Of a stretch of 64,000 bases of DNA, positions 26,466-35,231 are shown one piece after another; within the stretch, counting starts at the first letter, position 1, and the number at the start of each line of letters is the position of its first letter. The notes beneath the pieces are model-generated. The model saw only the letters and a list, made by a program, of their open reading frames with translations, made no database searches and had not been told where the DNA came from. The stretch comes from Streptomyces sp. P3 (GTDB taxonomy: Bacteria; Actinomycetota; Actinomycetes; Streptomycetales; Streptomycetaceae), in assembly GCF_003032475.1 (NCBI RefSeq), contig NZ_CP028369.1, forward strand, positions 6,324,001 through 6,388,000, given 5' to 3'. The translations under genes were made by a program, and so were the position numbers.

Positions 26466-27979
26466 GCGGTGGCGTCGTCCGTTGGGGGCTCGGTGATCAT
26501 CGGTTGCTCGGCGGTCGGGGGGCCGCCGACGGCCCGGGAGTTGCCGGTGGCGTGCGCGTCGTAGACGGGCCAGCCGGGGTCGCCTGTGGCGGCGAACGCG
26601 GCCCATGCGCCGACCAGGGTGTCGCGTGCGGCCAGGTGCTCGGGGGTGGCTGCGCCGACGAGGGAGAGCTTGTCGAAGACGTGCAGCAGGTCGACGCCGT
26701 GGAAGGCGCCCATGGCCGGGCCGCAGGGTTCGTCGAGCACGAGGTAGTGGTAGGCGCGGCCGCCTGCGGCGACCTGCGCCTGGGCCAGGCGCGTCGCCGG
26801 CCTGCGGTAGACGGCGTCGCTGAGGAAGGCGCTGCGCAGGTTCGCCAGGTCGTCGGCCTCGGGAACGCGGTGCCGGTAGGAGGCGAGGAGCTTGTCCGGC
26901 TCGGCGATCCCCGCACGTCGCATCTCGGCGTGCAGAGCTGCCTCGTCGGCGGGCCGGAAGGAGTCGCCGCCGATCATCTGGAAGACGCGCACCTCGTCGC
27001 GGGTGGCGCCGATGAGCAGCGGGATCGCGGCGGCGGCCCCTTGCGTGACGGCCTGATGTGGCGCGGCGGGCAGCACGTTGCCGTCGAGCACGGCGCCCCA
27101 GGACCGGCCGCCGGGCAGGTTGCGCCGGCCGATGTCCCCGGTGACGACGGTGCTCTGCAGGTCCAGGATCCGTTGCACGGGCACGGTCAGCAGGCCCTCG
27201 GCGTCGTCGAGGCCGAGGGCTGTGATCAGGTCCTCGGCCATGGCGGTGGCGGTGTTCCGGTCGAAGAGCCGGGAGGTGCTGCCGCTCTGGAGGATCGCCT
27301 TGTGAAAGAGACCGGCCGCCGTGGGGACGGCCAGCAGCGCGCCGATGGAGAACGCTCCCGCGGACTGGCCCGCCACGGTGACGTTGCCCGGGTCACCACC
27401 AAAGGCGGCGATGTTGTCCCGCACCCACCGCAGGGCCTCGATCTGGTCCTGCAGGGCGAGGTTCGTGCATCCCGCCCATTGGCTGCCGAGGTCCGCCAGG
27501 TGCAGGAATCCCAGGGCCCCGAGCCGGTAGTCGGCGGTGACGATTACGGCGCCGGTCTGGCGGGCGAGGGAGGCGCCGTCGCTGTAGGGGGGTGCGGCCG
27601 AGCCGGCCTCGAAGCCGCCACCGTAGATCCACACGATCACCGGGAGCGGCCCTCCCTCAGACGGTGTCCCGGGCGTCCACACGTTGAGGTACAGGCAGTC
27701 CTCGGAGGTCTCCGTGATCTCGGCGGTGGGGAAGGTGGGGAAGGAGGACTTCTGACCTGCCTCCGGCATCAGGGTCGAGACGCCCTGGGCGGGGGCCGGT
27801 GCGAAACGATCGGCCGGGCGGACGCCCTGCCACGGCTGGGGCGGCTGCGGCGGACGAAACCTCAGCTCACCCACCGGAGGTGCGGCGAAGGGAATGCCGG
27901 CGAAGAGCCGGCCGCCGTCGGGGAGGGTGAGTCCGCGGACGGTGCCGCCGGTCGTGTCCACCAGGAGGGCATCTGCCAT
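26444..27979 (-). CDS. Type-B carboxylesterase
   Basis: The 511-residue cytosolic enzyme (ATG 27979) has the type-B esterase marks: EDCLYLNVW, oxyanion YGGGF, nucleophile elbow VAGQSAGAFS and the histidine in GAFHGVDL. The family hydrolyses carboxylic esters such as p-nitrobenzyl or aromatic esters. It is divergent from a WYL regulator gene with a palindrome between them, so expression is probably under that regulator. Confidence 0.92.
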   Translation of the reverse strand: MADALLVDTTGGTVRGLTLPDGGRLFAGIPFAAPPVGELRFRPPQPPQPWQGVRPADRFAPAPAQGVSTLMPEAGQKSSFPTFPTAEITETSEDCLYLNVWTPGTPSEGGPLPVIVWIYGGGFEAGSAAPPYSDGASLARQTGAVIVTADYRLGALGFLHLADLGSQWAGCTNLALQDQIEALRWVRDNIAAFGGDPGNVTVAGQSAGAFSIGALLAVPTAAGLFHKAILQSGSTSRLFDRNTATAMAEDLITALGLDDAEGLLTVPVQRILDLQSTVVTGDIGRRNLPGGRSWGAVLDGNVLPAAPHQAVTQGAAAAIPLLIGATRDEVRVFQMIGGDSFRPADEAALHAEMRRAGIAEPDKLLASYRHRVPEADDLANLRSAFLSDAVYRRPATRLAQAQVAAGGRAYHYLVLDEPCGPAMGAFHGVDLLHVFDKLSLVGAATPEHLAARDTLVGAWAAFAATGDPGWPVYDAHATGNSRAVGGPPTAEQPMITEPPTDDATALWPTGT

Positions 27980-28042
27980 GGTCTGTGCCTGTTTCTCCGT
28001 GTTGCGATGTTTGCGTTGCCTGGGCAGCATCCCAGCCATTCG

Positions 28043-28057
28043 TGACACCCTGTGTCA
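28043..28057. promoter_or_regulatory. Palindromic operator in the esterase/WYL intergenic region
   Basis: TGACACCCTGTGTCA is a perfect 6-3-6 palindrome, 19 bp before the regulator GTG and 64 bp before the esterase ATG. Similar TGACAC/GTGTCA elements precede many YafY-type regulator genes in Streptomyces. I infer that it is the regulator's own site. Confidence 0.7.
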
Positions 28058-28075
28058 GGATTTAGGCTCAGCCGT

Positions 28076-29050
28076 GTGAAAGCCGACCGACTGCTGTCGA
28101 TACTGCTGCTCCTGCAGACGCGGGGGCGCGTCTCCCATGTCGAGCTCGCCGAGCTGCTGGAGGTCTCCGTCCGCACCGTCTACCGCGACGTCGAGGCGCT
28201 GTCCGCGGCCGGCGTCCCGGTGTGGACGGAGCGCGGACGCAGCGGCGGGGTGCGGCTCCTGCCCAACTACCGCACCGACGTCACCGGCCTGACCCATGAC
28301 GAGGCACGCGCCCTGTTCGTGCTCGCCGCGGAGGGCACCCACGAGGCCCTGGGGCTGGGCGAGGCGATCGGCTCCGCCCTGCGCAAGGTGATGGCCGCGC
28401 TGCCCGCCCCGCATCGCGACGACGCCGAGCGCACCAGCCAGCGGATCCTCGTCGACCCGGCCCGCTGGATGCACGGCACGGAGACGGTCCTCGACACGGA
28501 CCTCGCCCAGCTGCAGCACGCCGTCTTCGCGGACCGGCGCCTGACGTTGATCTACCGCAGCGGCGACGCCCGCACCCCGCGCAGTCACACCGTCGACCCG
28601 TACGGGCTGGTCAGCAAGGCCGGCATCTGGTACCTGGTCGCCGACCGGGAGGAGGAACCCCGGCTGTTCCGCGCCGACCGCATCCACGCTGCCGAGGTCA
28701 CCGACGAGCCCGTCCGCCGTCGCCCCGGCCAGGACCTCGCCACCGTCTGGACTCTGCTGCGCGAACGCTTCGAGAACCTGCCGGACGGCATCCGGGTCCG
28801 CTGCCGGGTGCGCCGCGCACAGCTGGAGATCTTCCAGCGGCTCTTCTCCTCCCACCTGACAGCCCCGCCCCAACCCGTGGACGACGACTGGGCCCACGCC
28901 GAGCTCGCCTTCCGTGAACTGCCCGACATACGCGCGCTGCTCTCCCTCGGCGCCAGCGTCGAGGTCTACGACCCGCCCGAGGCCCGCGCCGAACTCACCG
29001 CCGTCGCAGCCGAACTGGCGGAGCTGTACGAGGGAACGCGATCCGGGTGA
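28076..29050 (+). CDS. YafY-type HTH/WYL transcriptional regulator
   Basis: GTG 28076 (VKADRLLSIL) gives 324 residues; the frame extends upstream through the operator, which argues against an earlier start. The N-terminal winged helix is of DeoR/HTH_11 type (RVSHVELAELLEVSVRTVYR). A WYL domain follows (LTLIYRSGD, YGLVSKAGIWYLVADREE), then a WCX-type C-terminal domain. WYL domains sense ligands, often nucleic acid or small molecules. Probable local regulator of the divergent esterase. Confidence 0.9.
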   Translation: MKADRLLSILLLLQTRGRVSHVELAELLEVSVRTVYRDVEALSAAGVPVWTERGRSGGVRLLPNYRTDVTGLTHDEARALFVLAAEGTHEALGLGEAIGSALRKVMAALPAPHRDDAERTSQRILVDPARWMHGTETVLDTDLAQLQHAVFADRRLTLIYRSGDARTPRSHTVDPYGLVSKAGIWYLVADREEEPRLFRADRIHAAEVTDEPVRRRPGQDLATVWTLLRERFENLPDGIRVRCRVRRAQLEIFQRLFSSHLTAPPQPVDDDWAHAELAFRELPDIRALLSLGASVEVYDPPEARAELTAVAAELAELYEGTRSG

Positions 29051-29200
29051 AGGGCCGACCCTCGCTGACCTGGACAAGGGAGGCCGACTGCACTCCGAAT
29101 CCCTCATCGCCTGGGCCGCCACCACCCCCTGCCCCGATGCCTCGCCCGCAAGGGAGCCACCTCCAACTGGCCGAGCAAGCCGCCGCTGGTCGGCTGACGC

Positions 29201-29256
29201 TGCCAGGTGCCAGGTGCCAGGTGCCAGGTGCCAGGTGCCAGGTGCCAGGTGCCTGG
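29201..29256. repeat. Heptamer tandem repeat
   Basis: Seven perfect copies of TGCCAGG (29201-29249) and one variant TGCCTGG (29250-29256). It lies between genes. The 7-bp unit rotates through reading frames, so it is not a protein repeat. Confidence 0.95.
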
Positions 29257-29398
29257 TCAGCCCGGCAGCCGGCCCAAAGCCACGTCCGTACTGCAAAATC
29301 TGTCGTCACAGCAGAGGGTGTGGGCAGGTCACTTATGATCATCGCGGACGGAACGCTCACTCGCAGTGAGTGATGATCCCATCGGCTTGGGGCCTGCC

Positions 29399-30058
29399 AT
29401 GATCGAAGAGTCGCTTCAGGAACTCATGTCGACCGCGTTCGGTGCTTGGACTCCGCAGGACGGATGCACTGACGCCGAAGTCACGACTGCCGTGGATCGC
29501 TTGGGCATCAGCCTGCCGGACGCCTTGCGCGACTACTACGCTGCCGCCGGTCGGCACCCGAAGCTGATGGGCATGAGCAGCCACGAGCACACCTTCTGGA
29601 TGAGCGCTCCAGAGGACCTGAACGTCGAGGACGGACATCTGGTCTTCAGCGGGTATCATCGAGGGACCGCCCGACTGAGCATGCGCCCGGACGATTTCGG
29701 CTGGCCCGACCCCAGGGTCCATGGCCGGAGAGAGTCGGGCGGGACGTGGTACAGCGAATGCCGGAGACTGTCGTCCTTCCTGATCAATGTCGCTGGCATG
29801 CAGGCTGTGGAGTCGCTTCCACATCAAGCCACGTGCTGTATCCGTGAGCGGCAACTGGGGGTCATTGAGTCGGCACTCGGTTACCTGGGCTCTCGCGAGA
29901 TGCAAAAGGGCGGTCACTGGCTGAGCTTCATCGACCCATCGAGGCGCATTGTGGCCAGCTACTCCTACCTCACCGAAACTCTGCGCGTCGCGGCCGTGGA
30001 CCCCACCGCACTCGAATCCCTGCACGAGCGTTCAGGTCTGCCCCTCGAACCGGCATGA
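29399..30058 (+). CDS. SUKH (SMI1/KNR4)-family protein
   Basis: ATG 29399 follows GGGG at 8 bp; a GTG at 29366 is the alternative. The 219-residue protein has the SUKH opening (MIEESLQELMSTAFG, ISLPDALRDYYAAAGRHPKL) and a mixed beta core (EHTFWMSAPEDLNVEDGHLV). SUKH proteins are mostly immunity partners of polymorphic or contact-dependent toxins. No toxin gene lies next to it, so it is either an orphan immunity gene or has another role. Confidence 0.75.
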   Translation: MIEESLQELMSTAFGAWTPQDGCTDAEVTTAVDRLGISLPDALRDYYAAAGRHPKLMGMSSHEHTFWMSAPEDLNVEDGHLVFSGYHRGTARLSMRPDDFGWPDPRVHGRRESGGTWYSECRRLSSFLINVAGMQAVESLPHQATCCIRERQLGVIESALGYLGSREMQKGGHWLSFIDPSRRIVASYSYLTETLRVAAVDPTALESLHERSGLPLEPA

Positions 30059-30215
30059 AGCCGAGAAACGGCCACCTACTGCTTTGCCGCGGGCGGCGTG
30101 CGATAAGCCTGATGTGCTTGACCGGCGCTTGCACCACCTGCGGCCGAGCCCTCACCACCAGCAGAGCCGGAGGCAGAGCCTTACGAAGCACTGCTGGAGT
30201 ACTAGGTGTTGCGGG

Positions 30216-30851
30216 TCATGACGTTGTTGACGGTGGGTTGGGGGCGGTCGGCGGGGCGAGATCCGTTGTGGACGGTCTGGTGCGGACGATGGCTTGGTCT
30301 CCTCGTGGACCGAACAGGTGCAGGATCTCCACAGTGCTCGTGTCCGCGGGGCCGAACCAGTGGGGCTCGGTGGTGTCGAACTCGGCCACTTCGCCGGGCC
30401 GCAGCGTGAAGTCCTGCGCCCCGAGGATGAGGCGTAGCCGACCGGCGAGGACATAGAGCCATTCGTAGCCCTCGTGGGTGACCAGTTCCGGCCGGCGGGG
30501 GGTCAGTACCTGCTTGAAGACCTGCACTCGGCCCGGGTACTGCGTCAGGGGTACGAGGACGCTGCCGCGCTCCTTGCGCACGGGCCGGAGGTGCACCCGA
30601 GGGTCACCGCTGGCGGGCGCCGCCACCAGTTGGTCGAGTGCGACGTGGTGGGCTCGTGCCAGTGGAATGAGCAGGTCCAGAGTCGGGCGCCGTTTGCCCG
30701 ATTCCACCCGGGACAGTGTGCTGACCGAGATCCCGGTCGTGGCCGCGAGTGCCTCGAGCGTGAGCCCCCGTTCCCGGCGCAGCATGCGCAGCCGGGCCCC
30801 GATGCCATCGAGAATCTGTTCCAGCTCCGCATCCCTGGCTCCTGTGTTCAT
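30216..30851 (-). CDS. XRE-family regulator with cupin domain
   Basis: The 211-residue protein has an N-terminal XRE helix-turn-helix (LRMLRRERGLTLEALAATTG, ISVSTLSRVESGKRRP) and a C-terminal cupin_2 barrel (HEGYEWLYVLAGRLRLILG, LRPGEVAEFDTTEPHWFG). Such regulators often repress a divergent catabolic or efflux gene. Here the divergent gene is a DHA2 exporter, with an inverted repeat between. Confidence 0.92.
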   Translation of the reverse strand: MNTGARDAELEQILDGIGARLRMLRRERGLTLEALAATTGISVSTLSRVESGKRRPTLDLLIPLARAHHVALDQLVAAPASGDPRVHLRPVRKERGSVLVPLTQYPGRVQVFKQVLTPRRPELVTHEGYEWLYVLAGRLRLILGAQDFTLRPGEVAEFDTTEPHWFGPADTSTVEILHLFGPRGDQAIVRTRPSTTDLAPPTAPNPPSTTS

Positions 30852-30858
30852 GGTTCAT

Positions 30859-30877
30859 TTTTGCAGTGTTCGCAAAA
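30859..30877. promoter_or_regulatory. Inverted repeat in the XRE/exporter intergenic region
   Basis: TTTTGC (30859-30864) and GCAAAA (30872-30877) flank a 7-bp spacer, 8 bp upstream of the regulator start. It is the only AT-rich symmetric element in the 95-bp gap and the likely operator. Confidence 0.6.
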
Positions 30878-30946
30878 TTGATGGGCTGCGACTGTCGTTT
30901 GGGCTGAGCCTTGCCGGGCACTGTTCCCGGACATCAGAGGTAGACC

Positions 30947-32365
30947 GTGACCGCGACGACACCCCCTGTTCAACCCATGCTGAGTGCGCGCAGACGCTGG
31001 ACGGTACTGGCCGTCTGCTGCCTGAGCATGTTCCTGGTGGGCCTGGACACCACCATCGTCAATGTGGGTCTGCCGGCCATCGGGCGTGGCCTGGATGTCG
31101 ACACACGCGGTCTCGAGTGGATCGTGGACGCCTACACCCTCGTCCTGGCCAGTCTCCTGATCTCCTCCGGCGCACTGGCGGATCGCTTCGGACGCCGCCG
31201 GGTGTTCCAGTGCGGGCTGGCCGTGTTCGGCGCGGCCTCGCTGTTCTGCGCGCTCGCCCCGTCGGTGGGCGTACTCATCGCGGCCCGCGCCCTGCAGGGC
31301 ATCGGTGCCTCGATGCTCAGCCCCGTGGCGCTCGCGATCGTGGTGAACGCGATGCCGGACCCGAAGGAACGGGCGCAGGCGATCGGCATCTGGGCGTCAG
31401 TGTTCGGGCTGAGCATGGCCGCTGGTCCCGTCACGGGCGGTGCGCTGCTCGCGGGGCTCGGCTGGCGGGCGCTGTTCTGGATCAACGCACCGGTCATCGC
31501 GGCCGCTCTGCTGCTCAGTGCGGTGTTCGTGCCGGAGTCCCGGGCACCGCGGGTCCGGCGTCTCGACCTGCCCGGCCAGGTCCTGCTGACCGTGGTCCTC
31601 GCGGTCGTGGTCGGCGTCCTGATCGAAGGGCCTCGCATCGGCTGGACGTCGCCTGCGGCGCTGGCGGGATACGCAGGGGCTGCTGTGGCGACAGCCGGAT
31701 TCGTGTGGGTCGAGTCCCGCCGACGTGAGCCGCTGATGGATCCGCGGATCTTCAGGAGCCCGGTCTTCAGCGGTGCCGTCCTGGGCGCGGTGGCGGTCTT
31801 CGTCGCTCTCACCATGACACTGCTGCTGAACACCCTCTACCTGCAGCACACCCGGGAATGGACGCCGCTGGCCGCCGGAGTGGCGACCTTGCCCCTGGCC
31901 GTCGGAGCGACTGTCTGCGCCCCGTGGTCCGGCCGCATGGTCGGCCGCACGGGACCGCGGCTTCCGCTGCTCCTTGCCGGTGGTTTCATCACGGCCGGCG
32001 GGCTTTGCCTGGTCCGGCTCACTCCACACACGAGCGTGCTCCTGCTTCTGGCCGCATACTCGCTCATCGGCGTCGGGTTCGGGTTCGCCAACGCCCCGAT
32101 CACCAACACCGCGGTCAATGGACTGCCACCTGCCCGTGCCGGCGTGGCCGGGGCGATCACCTCCACCGCACGGCAACTCGGCTCCGCCGTCGGCATCGCT
32201 CTCGCTGGCGGCCTGGCCACGGCCACCAGCCCGAGGGGGCTCGCGCACGCGTCCCGCCCGGGCTGGATCCTGGTCGCCACCTGTGGCGTGCTGGTCTTCC
32301 TCGTCGCCCACGTATCACGGCCGAAGGAGGCCACCACGGGCCCCGCCTACCCGCAAGCGCGGTGA
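30947..32365 (+). CDS. DHA2-family (EmrB/QacA) MFS exporter
   Basis: The 472-residue protein has about 14 membrane helices. Helix 1 carries LDTTIVNVGLPAI (motif D1), the helix 2-3 loop GALADRFGRRR (motif A), and helix 5 GPVTGGALLAGLGWRALFWIN (motif C), all typical of drug:H+ antiporters. It exports toxic organics; substrate unknown. GTG start after an AGAGG ribosome site. Confidence 0.92.
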   Translation: MTATTPPVQPMLSARRRWTVLAVCCLSMFLVGLDTTIVNVGLPAIGRGLDVDTRGLEWIVDAYTLVLASLLISSGALADRFGRRRVFQCGLAVFGAASLFCALAPSVGVLIAARALQGIGASMLSPVALAIVVNAMPDPKERAQAIGIWASVFGLSMAAGPVTGGALLAGLGWRALFWINAPVIAAALLLSAVFVPESRAPRVRRLDLPGQVLLTVVLAVVVGVLIEGPRIGWTSPAALAGYAGAAVATAGFVWVESRRREPLMDPRIFRSPVFSGAVLGAVAVFVALTMTLLLNTLYLQHTREWTPLAAGVATLPLAVGATVCAPWSGRMVGRTGPRLPLLLAGGFITAGGLCLVRLTPHTSVLLLLAAYSLIGVGFGFANAPITNTAVNGLPPARAGVAGAITSTARQLGSAVGIALAGGLATATSPRGLAHASRPGWILVATCGVLVFLVAHVSRPKEATTGPAYPQAR

Positions 32366-32554
32366 GCACGGCGCGAGACGGGCCACGGCGCCCACCCTCA
32401 TGACGGACAGCAGCCGCTCCAACGTCACCCGTGACTCGCCCACCGTGCGTGCTCTGGCAGTGGCTCGGGCCGAAACCCGGCCCCAGGACGATATGTCGGT
32501 GCCTGCGCATAGAGTCGCTGCGACGTTACGGGGCACGCACCGGGGGCGGTCACA

Positions 32555-32881
32555 TTGGTGTCGGGACGACCGGTCGATCTGGAAGAGGCGCGGCAGTTGA
32601 TGCTGCGGAACGGCTGCAGACCCAAGTCCGCCTTCAGCAGCGTGAAGGCGGAGTGGCCCTGTATCTGTGAGAGGCGCAAGGCGGACATCGTCCCGACGTA
32701 CGACAGCATCGCCAGGGCGGCGCAGCAACACGGCGACGCCCCGCGCGGTTGCCGTGACTGCGCCGACCGTGCGCGGGTGGAGAAGTTTCGGCTGGACGAG
32801 GCGGAGTTGGCGAAGACGATCGCGCAGGCCCACATCAAGCAGTGGGGTCCGCACGTGCGCCGGCTCAGCACCCGCCTATGA
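32555..32881 (+). CDS. Treble-clef zinc-ribbon-like protein, probably partial
   Basis: The 108-residue frame reads LEEARQLMLRNGCRPKSAF, WPCICERRKADIVPTYDSI, GCRDCADRAR. Two CxC/CxxC knuckles resemble the repeated zinc-binding modules of Streptomyces treble-clef proteins (usual form WRCxCxxCGxxVxPxY). The second cysteine of one pair is replaced (CERRKA), so metal binding may be lost. One module only, so it may be a fragment. Confidence 0.5.
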   Translation: MVSGRPVDLEEARQLMLRNGCRPKSAFSSVKAEWPCICERRKADIVPTYDSIARAAQQHGDAPRGCRDCADRARVEKFRLDEAELAKTIAQAHIKQWGPHVRRLSTRL

Positions 32882-33007
32882 CCTGCGTCCGACCGCCGGG
32901 AAGGGCCTGTCGTACGGATGCGCGGTGCGCTTGCGGGCCAGCGGGCGCAGTACGGCCTGGTCCTCGGTGTCGCTCGGGTACAGGGCGCGTAGGTCGACGG
33001 TCATCAT
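32876..33007 (-). CDS. Small protein coupled to the upstream fragment
   Basis: ATG 33007 overlaps the TGA of the upstream frame (ATGA). It encodes 43 residues (TVDLRALYPSDTEDQAVLRP onwards) rich in Arg and Pro near the end. Coupling and codon pattern suggest genuine coding. No family recognised. Confidence 0.4.
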   Translation of the reverse strand: MMTVDLRALYPSDTEDQAVLRPLARKRTAHPYDRPFPAVGRRS

Positions 33008-33240
33008 CCGGCGCCGACCGGGCGGGTGCAGTCGTCGACGACCGCCTGCACGATCCGTTCGTCCAGGCCCGCCTGGTGCGGTCGGCCGCGCAGAACGTAG
33101 GAGAGGTGGCGGCGGGCTTCGGCGAGCAGGTGCCGGCGCTTGAACACACCGCGCATCACGTACACCACGGCCGTGACGTCGACGGCGGTAGGGACGACGT
33201 CGACCACCGGCCGTACCCGGGCCCACACCAGCCACGCCAC
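33004..33240 (-). pseudogene. C-terminal fragment, possibly relaxase-related
   Basis: The minus strand reads HLLAEARRHLSYVLRGRPHQ, GLDERIVQAVVDDCTRPVGAG then stops. From memory, similar helical tails occur in actinobacterial conjugative relaxase/helicase proteins, but I cannot verify this. Upstream of about 33240 the frame no longer looks like coding, so the 5' part is missing. Confidence 0.3.
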
Positions 33241-33302
33241 GTTTACGCGACATTTCTGCGGCCTCCTGTACCCGCCGATCAGCCAGCCGTGTCTCCACCC
33301 GT

Positions 33303-33580
33303 ATGAGGACGACCGGATGCGCTTCGACCGGCACGCGCGCCCGTACCGGGCGGTGGACGCCCTCCGGCTGGAGTACCTGCTACGACAGCTCGTCGCCGAG
33401 GGCACGCCGCATCTTCTCGGCGACGCGGACTGGGTGGGCCGCGCGGTGGCGTACCTGGCCGGCAGGACGAACCTCTGGCTCACCGCCCCCTCGCTGCGCC
33501 GCGTGACAGCGCAGGCGCTCGCGGAGACCGGCCCAACAGCGCCTGAGCGCTCTACCCCGAAGCCGCCGACGGTTTCGTGA
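33303..33580 (+). CDS. Uncertain ORF, possible fragment
   Basis: The frame encodes RMRFDRHARPYRAVDALRLE, YLLRQLVAEGTPHLLGDADW, LTAPSLRRVTAQALAE with a balanced helical composition. It has no clear start or ribosome site, and coding similarity fades upstream near 33260. It meets the minus-strand fragment head to head. Unknown function. Confidence 0.3.
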
Positions 33581-34080
33581 TCGCATCCGCTGTCCGCAGC
33601 GCCCTCTGGACCTGGCCGGCATTCCGGTGCGCCGGTGTCCACGAGTGCATCACGCTGCGCCGAAGACCCCGCGTCGCCATCATGGCCGAGTTGTCACCGC
33701 ACCCTTCCCCTGTCCTGTCCACCCGTCCTCGGGGGAGAGCGACCACCGGCTGCATCGGCCTCCACTGGCCGTGATGGTGTTCGAGGATCTGCTCCGGAGT
33801 GCCGGTTAACCTCGTTGTGCCCATTCCCCAGTCCGGTGAGCGGCGAGTTTGTCGGCGCTTGGAGCGGCGTCCTTTCTGGTCCTGGGGACGGTCACTTGTG
33901 CCAGCACCGCAACGGGCCGATCGGTCGTCTTCGTACGCGACCAGCTCACGCAACGCGTAGTGGTGAAGCGGCGTTGTCCGGGCACGGGGATGGTCCGCCA
34001 TGATGTGGCGGACCTGGCGCAAAGGCTTCTCACTGACGACGATGCCGATCTGGATCGGCGGTTCACGGTTCTGACTCACG
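33581..34080. other. Decayed stretch without a confident gene
   Basis: Open frames are broken and low quality. A minus-strand patch (HIMADHPRARTTPLHHYALR, ELVAYEDDRSARC, about 33900-34010) reads like coding but has no start. I see no inverted repeats that would define an insertion. Confidence 0.3.
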
Positions 34081-34114
34081 GCGGGCGAGCAGCCTGATCG
34101 AATGCCGTGATGCC

Positions 34115-34483
34115 TTGCGGCCCCTCTACGAGGCCAGCGTGGCGCGCATCGGGCCGCCCAAGCTGCTGGGTGGCACCGCACACGGCCCGAGTGTGCGGTG
34201 GAGCAGAAGCGAGCGGATCCTGCTGCTGTCCGGCGACCACAGTGAGGTGGTTCTGTCCGCGCACGAGGCGAAAGCGTTCGTCCAGGCAGAGTTCTCCCGT
34301 CTCGACTCGGGCGACCTGCCCTACACGTGGCAGCTGGACCGCCACGGCCCCGGCCATGACCATGGCTGGACCTTCAACGGACATGCCGCGGCCAACGGCT
34401 GGGCACAGGCCGAGGAGCATCTGGCGGGGATTATCGCCTCCTGGGCGGAGCACATGCCCTTCAAGCTCCCGGCGACTGGGTGA
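34115..34483 (+). CDS. Hypothetical protein, possibly 5'-truncated
   Basis: TTG 34115 is the only plausible start, but the frame stays open to 34037 and already looks coding (SSLIECRDALRPLYEASVAR). So the true start may be lost in the decayed DNA upstream. The 122-residue part has beta-strand pattern GPSVRWSRSERILLLSGD and WTFNGHAAANGWAQ. Its stop overlaps the next start (GTGA). Unknown family. Confidence 0.55.
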   Translation: MRPLYEASVARIGPPKLLGGTAHGPSVRWSRSERILLLSGDHSEVVLSAHEAKAFVQAEFSRLDSGDLPYTWQLDRHGPGHDHGWTFNGHAAANGWAQAEEHLAGIIASWAEHMPFKLPATG

Positions 34484-34857
34484 GCTTCAAGCTCTGGGCG
34501 TCACGCGACTGGGGACGCACCATGATCGTCTCCTACGAGCCATCGAAGACGAACCGTGAGTTCTACGCCTCCATCGACGACCGCGACCACGAGCAGACAA
34601 CCGAACGTGCCACGCAGATGCGCGCCAGAGGCTGGCAGGACCTGGACGAGGTGGGTCGTTGGCGCACCAGACTGCCCGAAACGGACCCGACCGCGCCCGC
34701 CACGCTCGCACGCATGATCGTCACCGATCTGCGCGCCCGCGGCACCGTGTGCCCAGACGAAGTCACCGCCTGGGACATCAGCGCGGGCGACAACGGCGAA
34801 CTGTGGGTGCCCGGCATCGGAGTCGACGTGCACCCACGCCGCGGCCCACACCGCTGA
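34480..34857 (+). CDS. Hypothetical protein coupled to the upstream gene
   Basis: The 125-residue protein starts at GTG 34480 inside the upstream stop (GTGA). It reads MIVSYEPSKTNREFYASIDD, GWQDLDEVGRWRTRLPETD, TLARMIVTDLRARGTVCPDE: a small alpha/beta protein. The pair arrangement resembles small Streptomyces gene couples of unknown role. No motif recognised. Confidence 0.6.
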   Translation: MSFKLWASRDWGRTMIVSYEPSKTNREFYASIDDRDHEQTTERATQMRARGWQDLDEVGRWRTRLPETDPTAPATLARMIVTDLRARGTVCPDEVTAWDISAGDNGELWVPGIGVDVHPRRGPHR

Positions 34858-35231
34858 CGCCGTCACATCCCATCTGATCAGCCTTCAGCTCGGCAGCGAC
34901 CCCGACGACCACCGGAACCCGTGGAACGAACCCCCCGACCCGGCCTCCAGGTCGGCGCAGCAGACGGCCGAACCGGGCCAGGATCGGCCGTACTGGACGG
35001 CAGCCCGGAGGCCCTGGACGACCCGTATACCGCGCACGGCCTGCGAGACCCCGAGCTCGTCGTGCGGTCCGCGGCCGAGGCCACCCGCGCCCTCGGCCCC
35101 GAGGAGGAATCCGCACCCGCGTCGGACCGGGCCGACGGCTCGCCCACGCGCGGTACGGAACTGCGGTCAGTGGTACGGCGGCCCGTCGCTCCGGCGCCGT
35201 CCGCCGACAGTGGTCACGCAGTCCGGCGCTC
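34858..35231. other. Gap with possible coding relics
   Basis: Plus-strand patches (QLGSDPDDHRNPWNEPPDPA near 34890) look coding for about 40 codons and then decay. No complete gene. Confidence 0.3.

Noticed and set aside
24361..26496. 711-residue plus-strand frame
   Set aside because: Antisense to the CMD, repetin-like and esterase genes; typical high-GC antisense open frame.
29047..29373. Possible repeat protein in the heptamer region
   Set aside because: The repeat unit is 7 bp, so reading frames rotate; no start or ribosome site.
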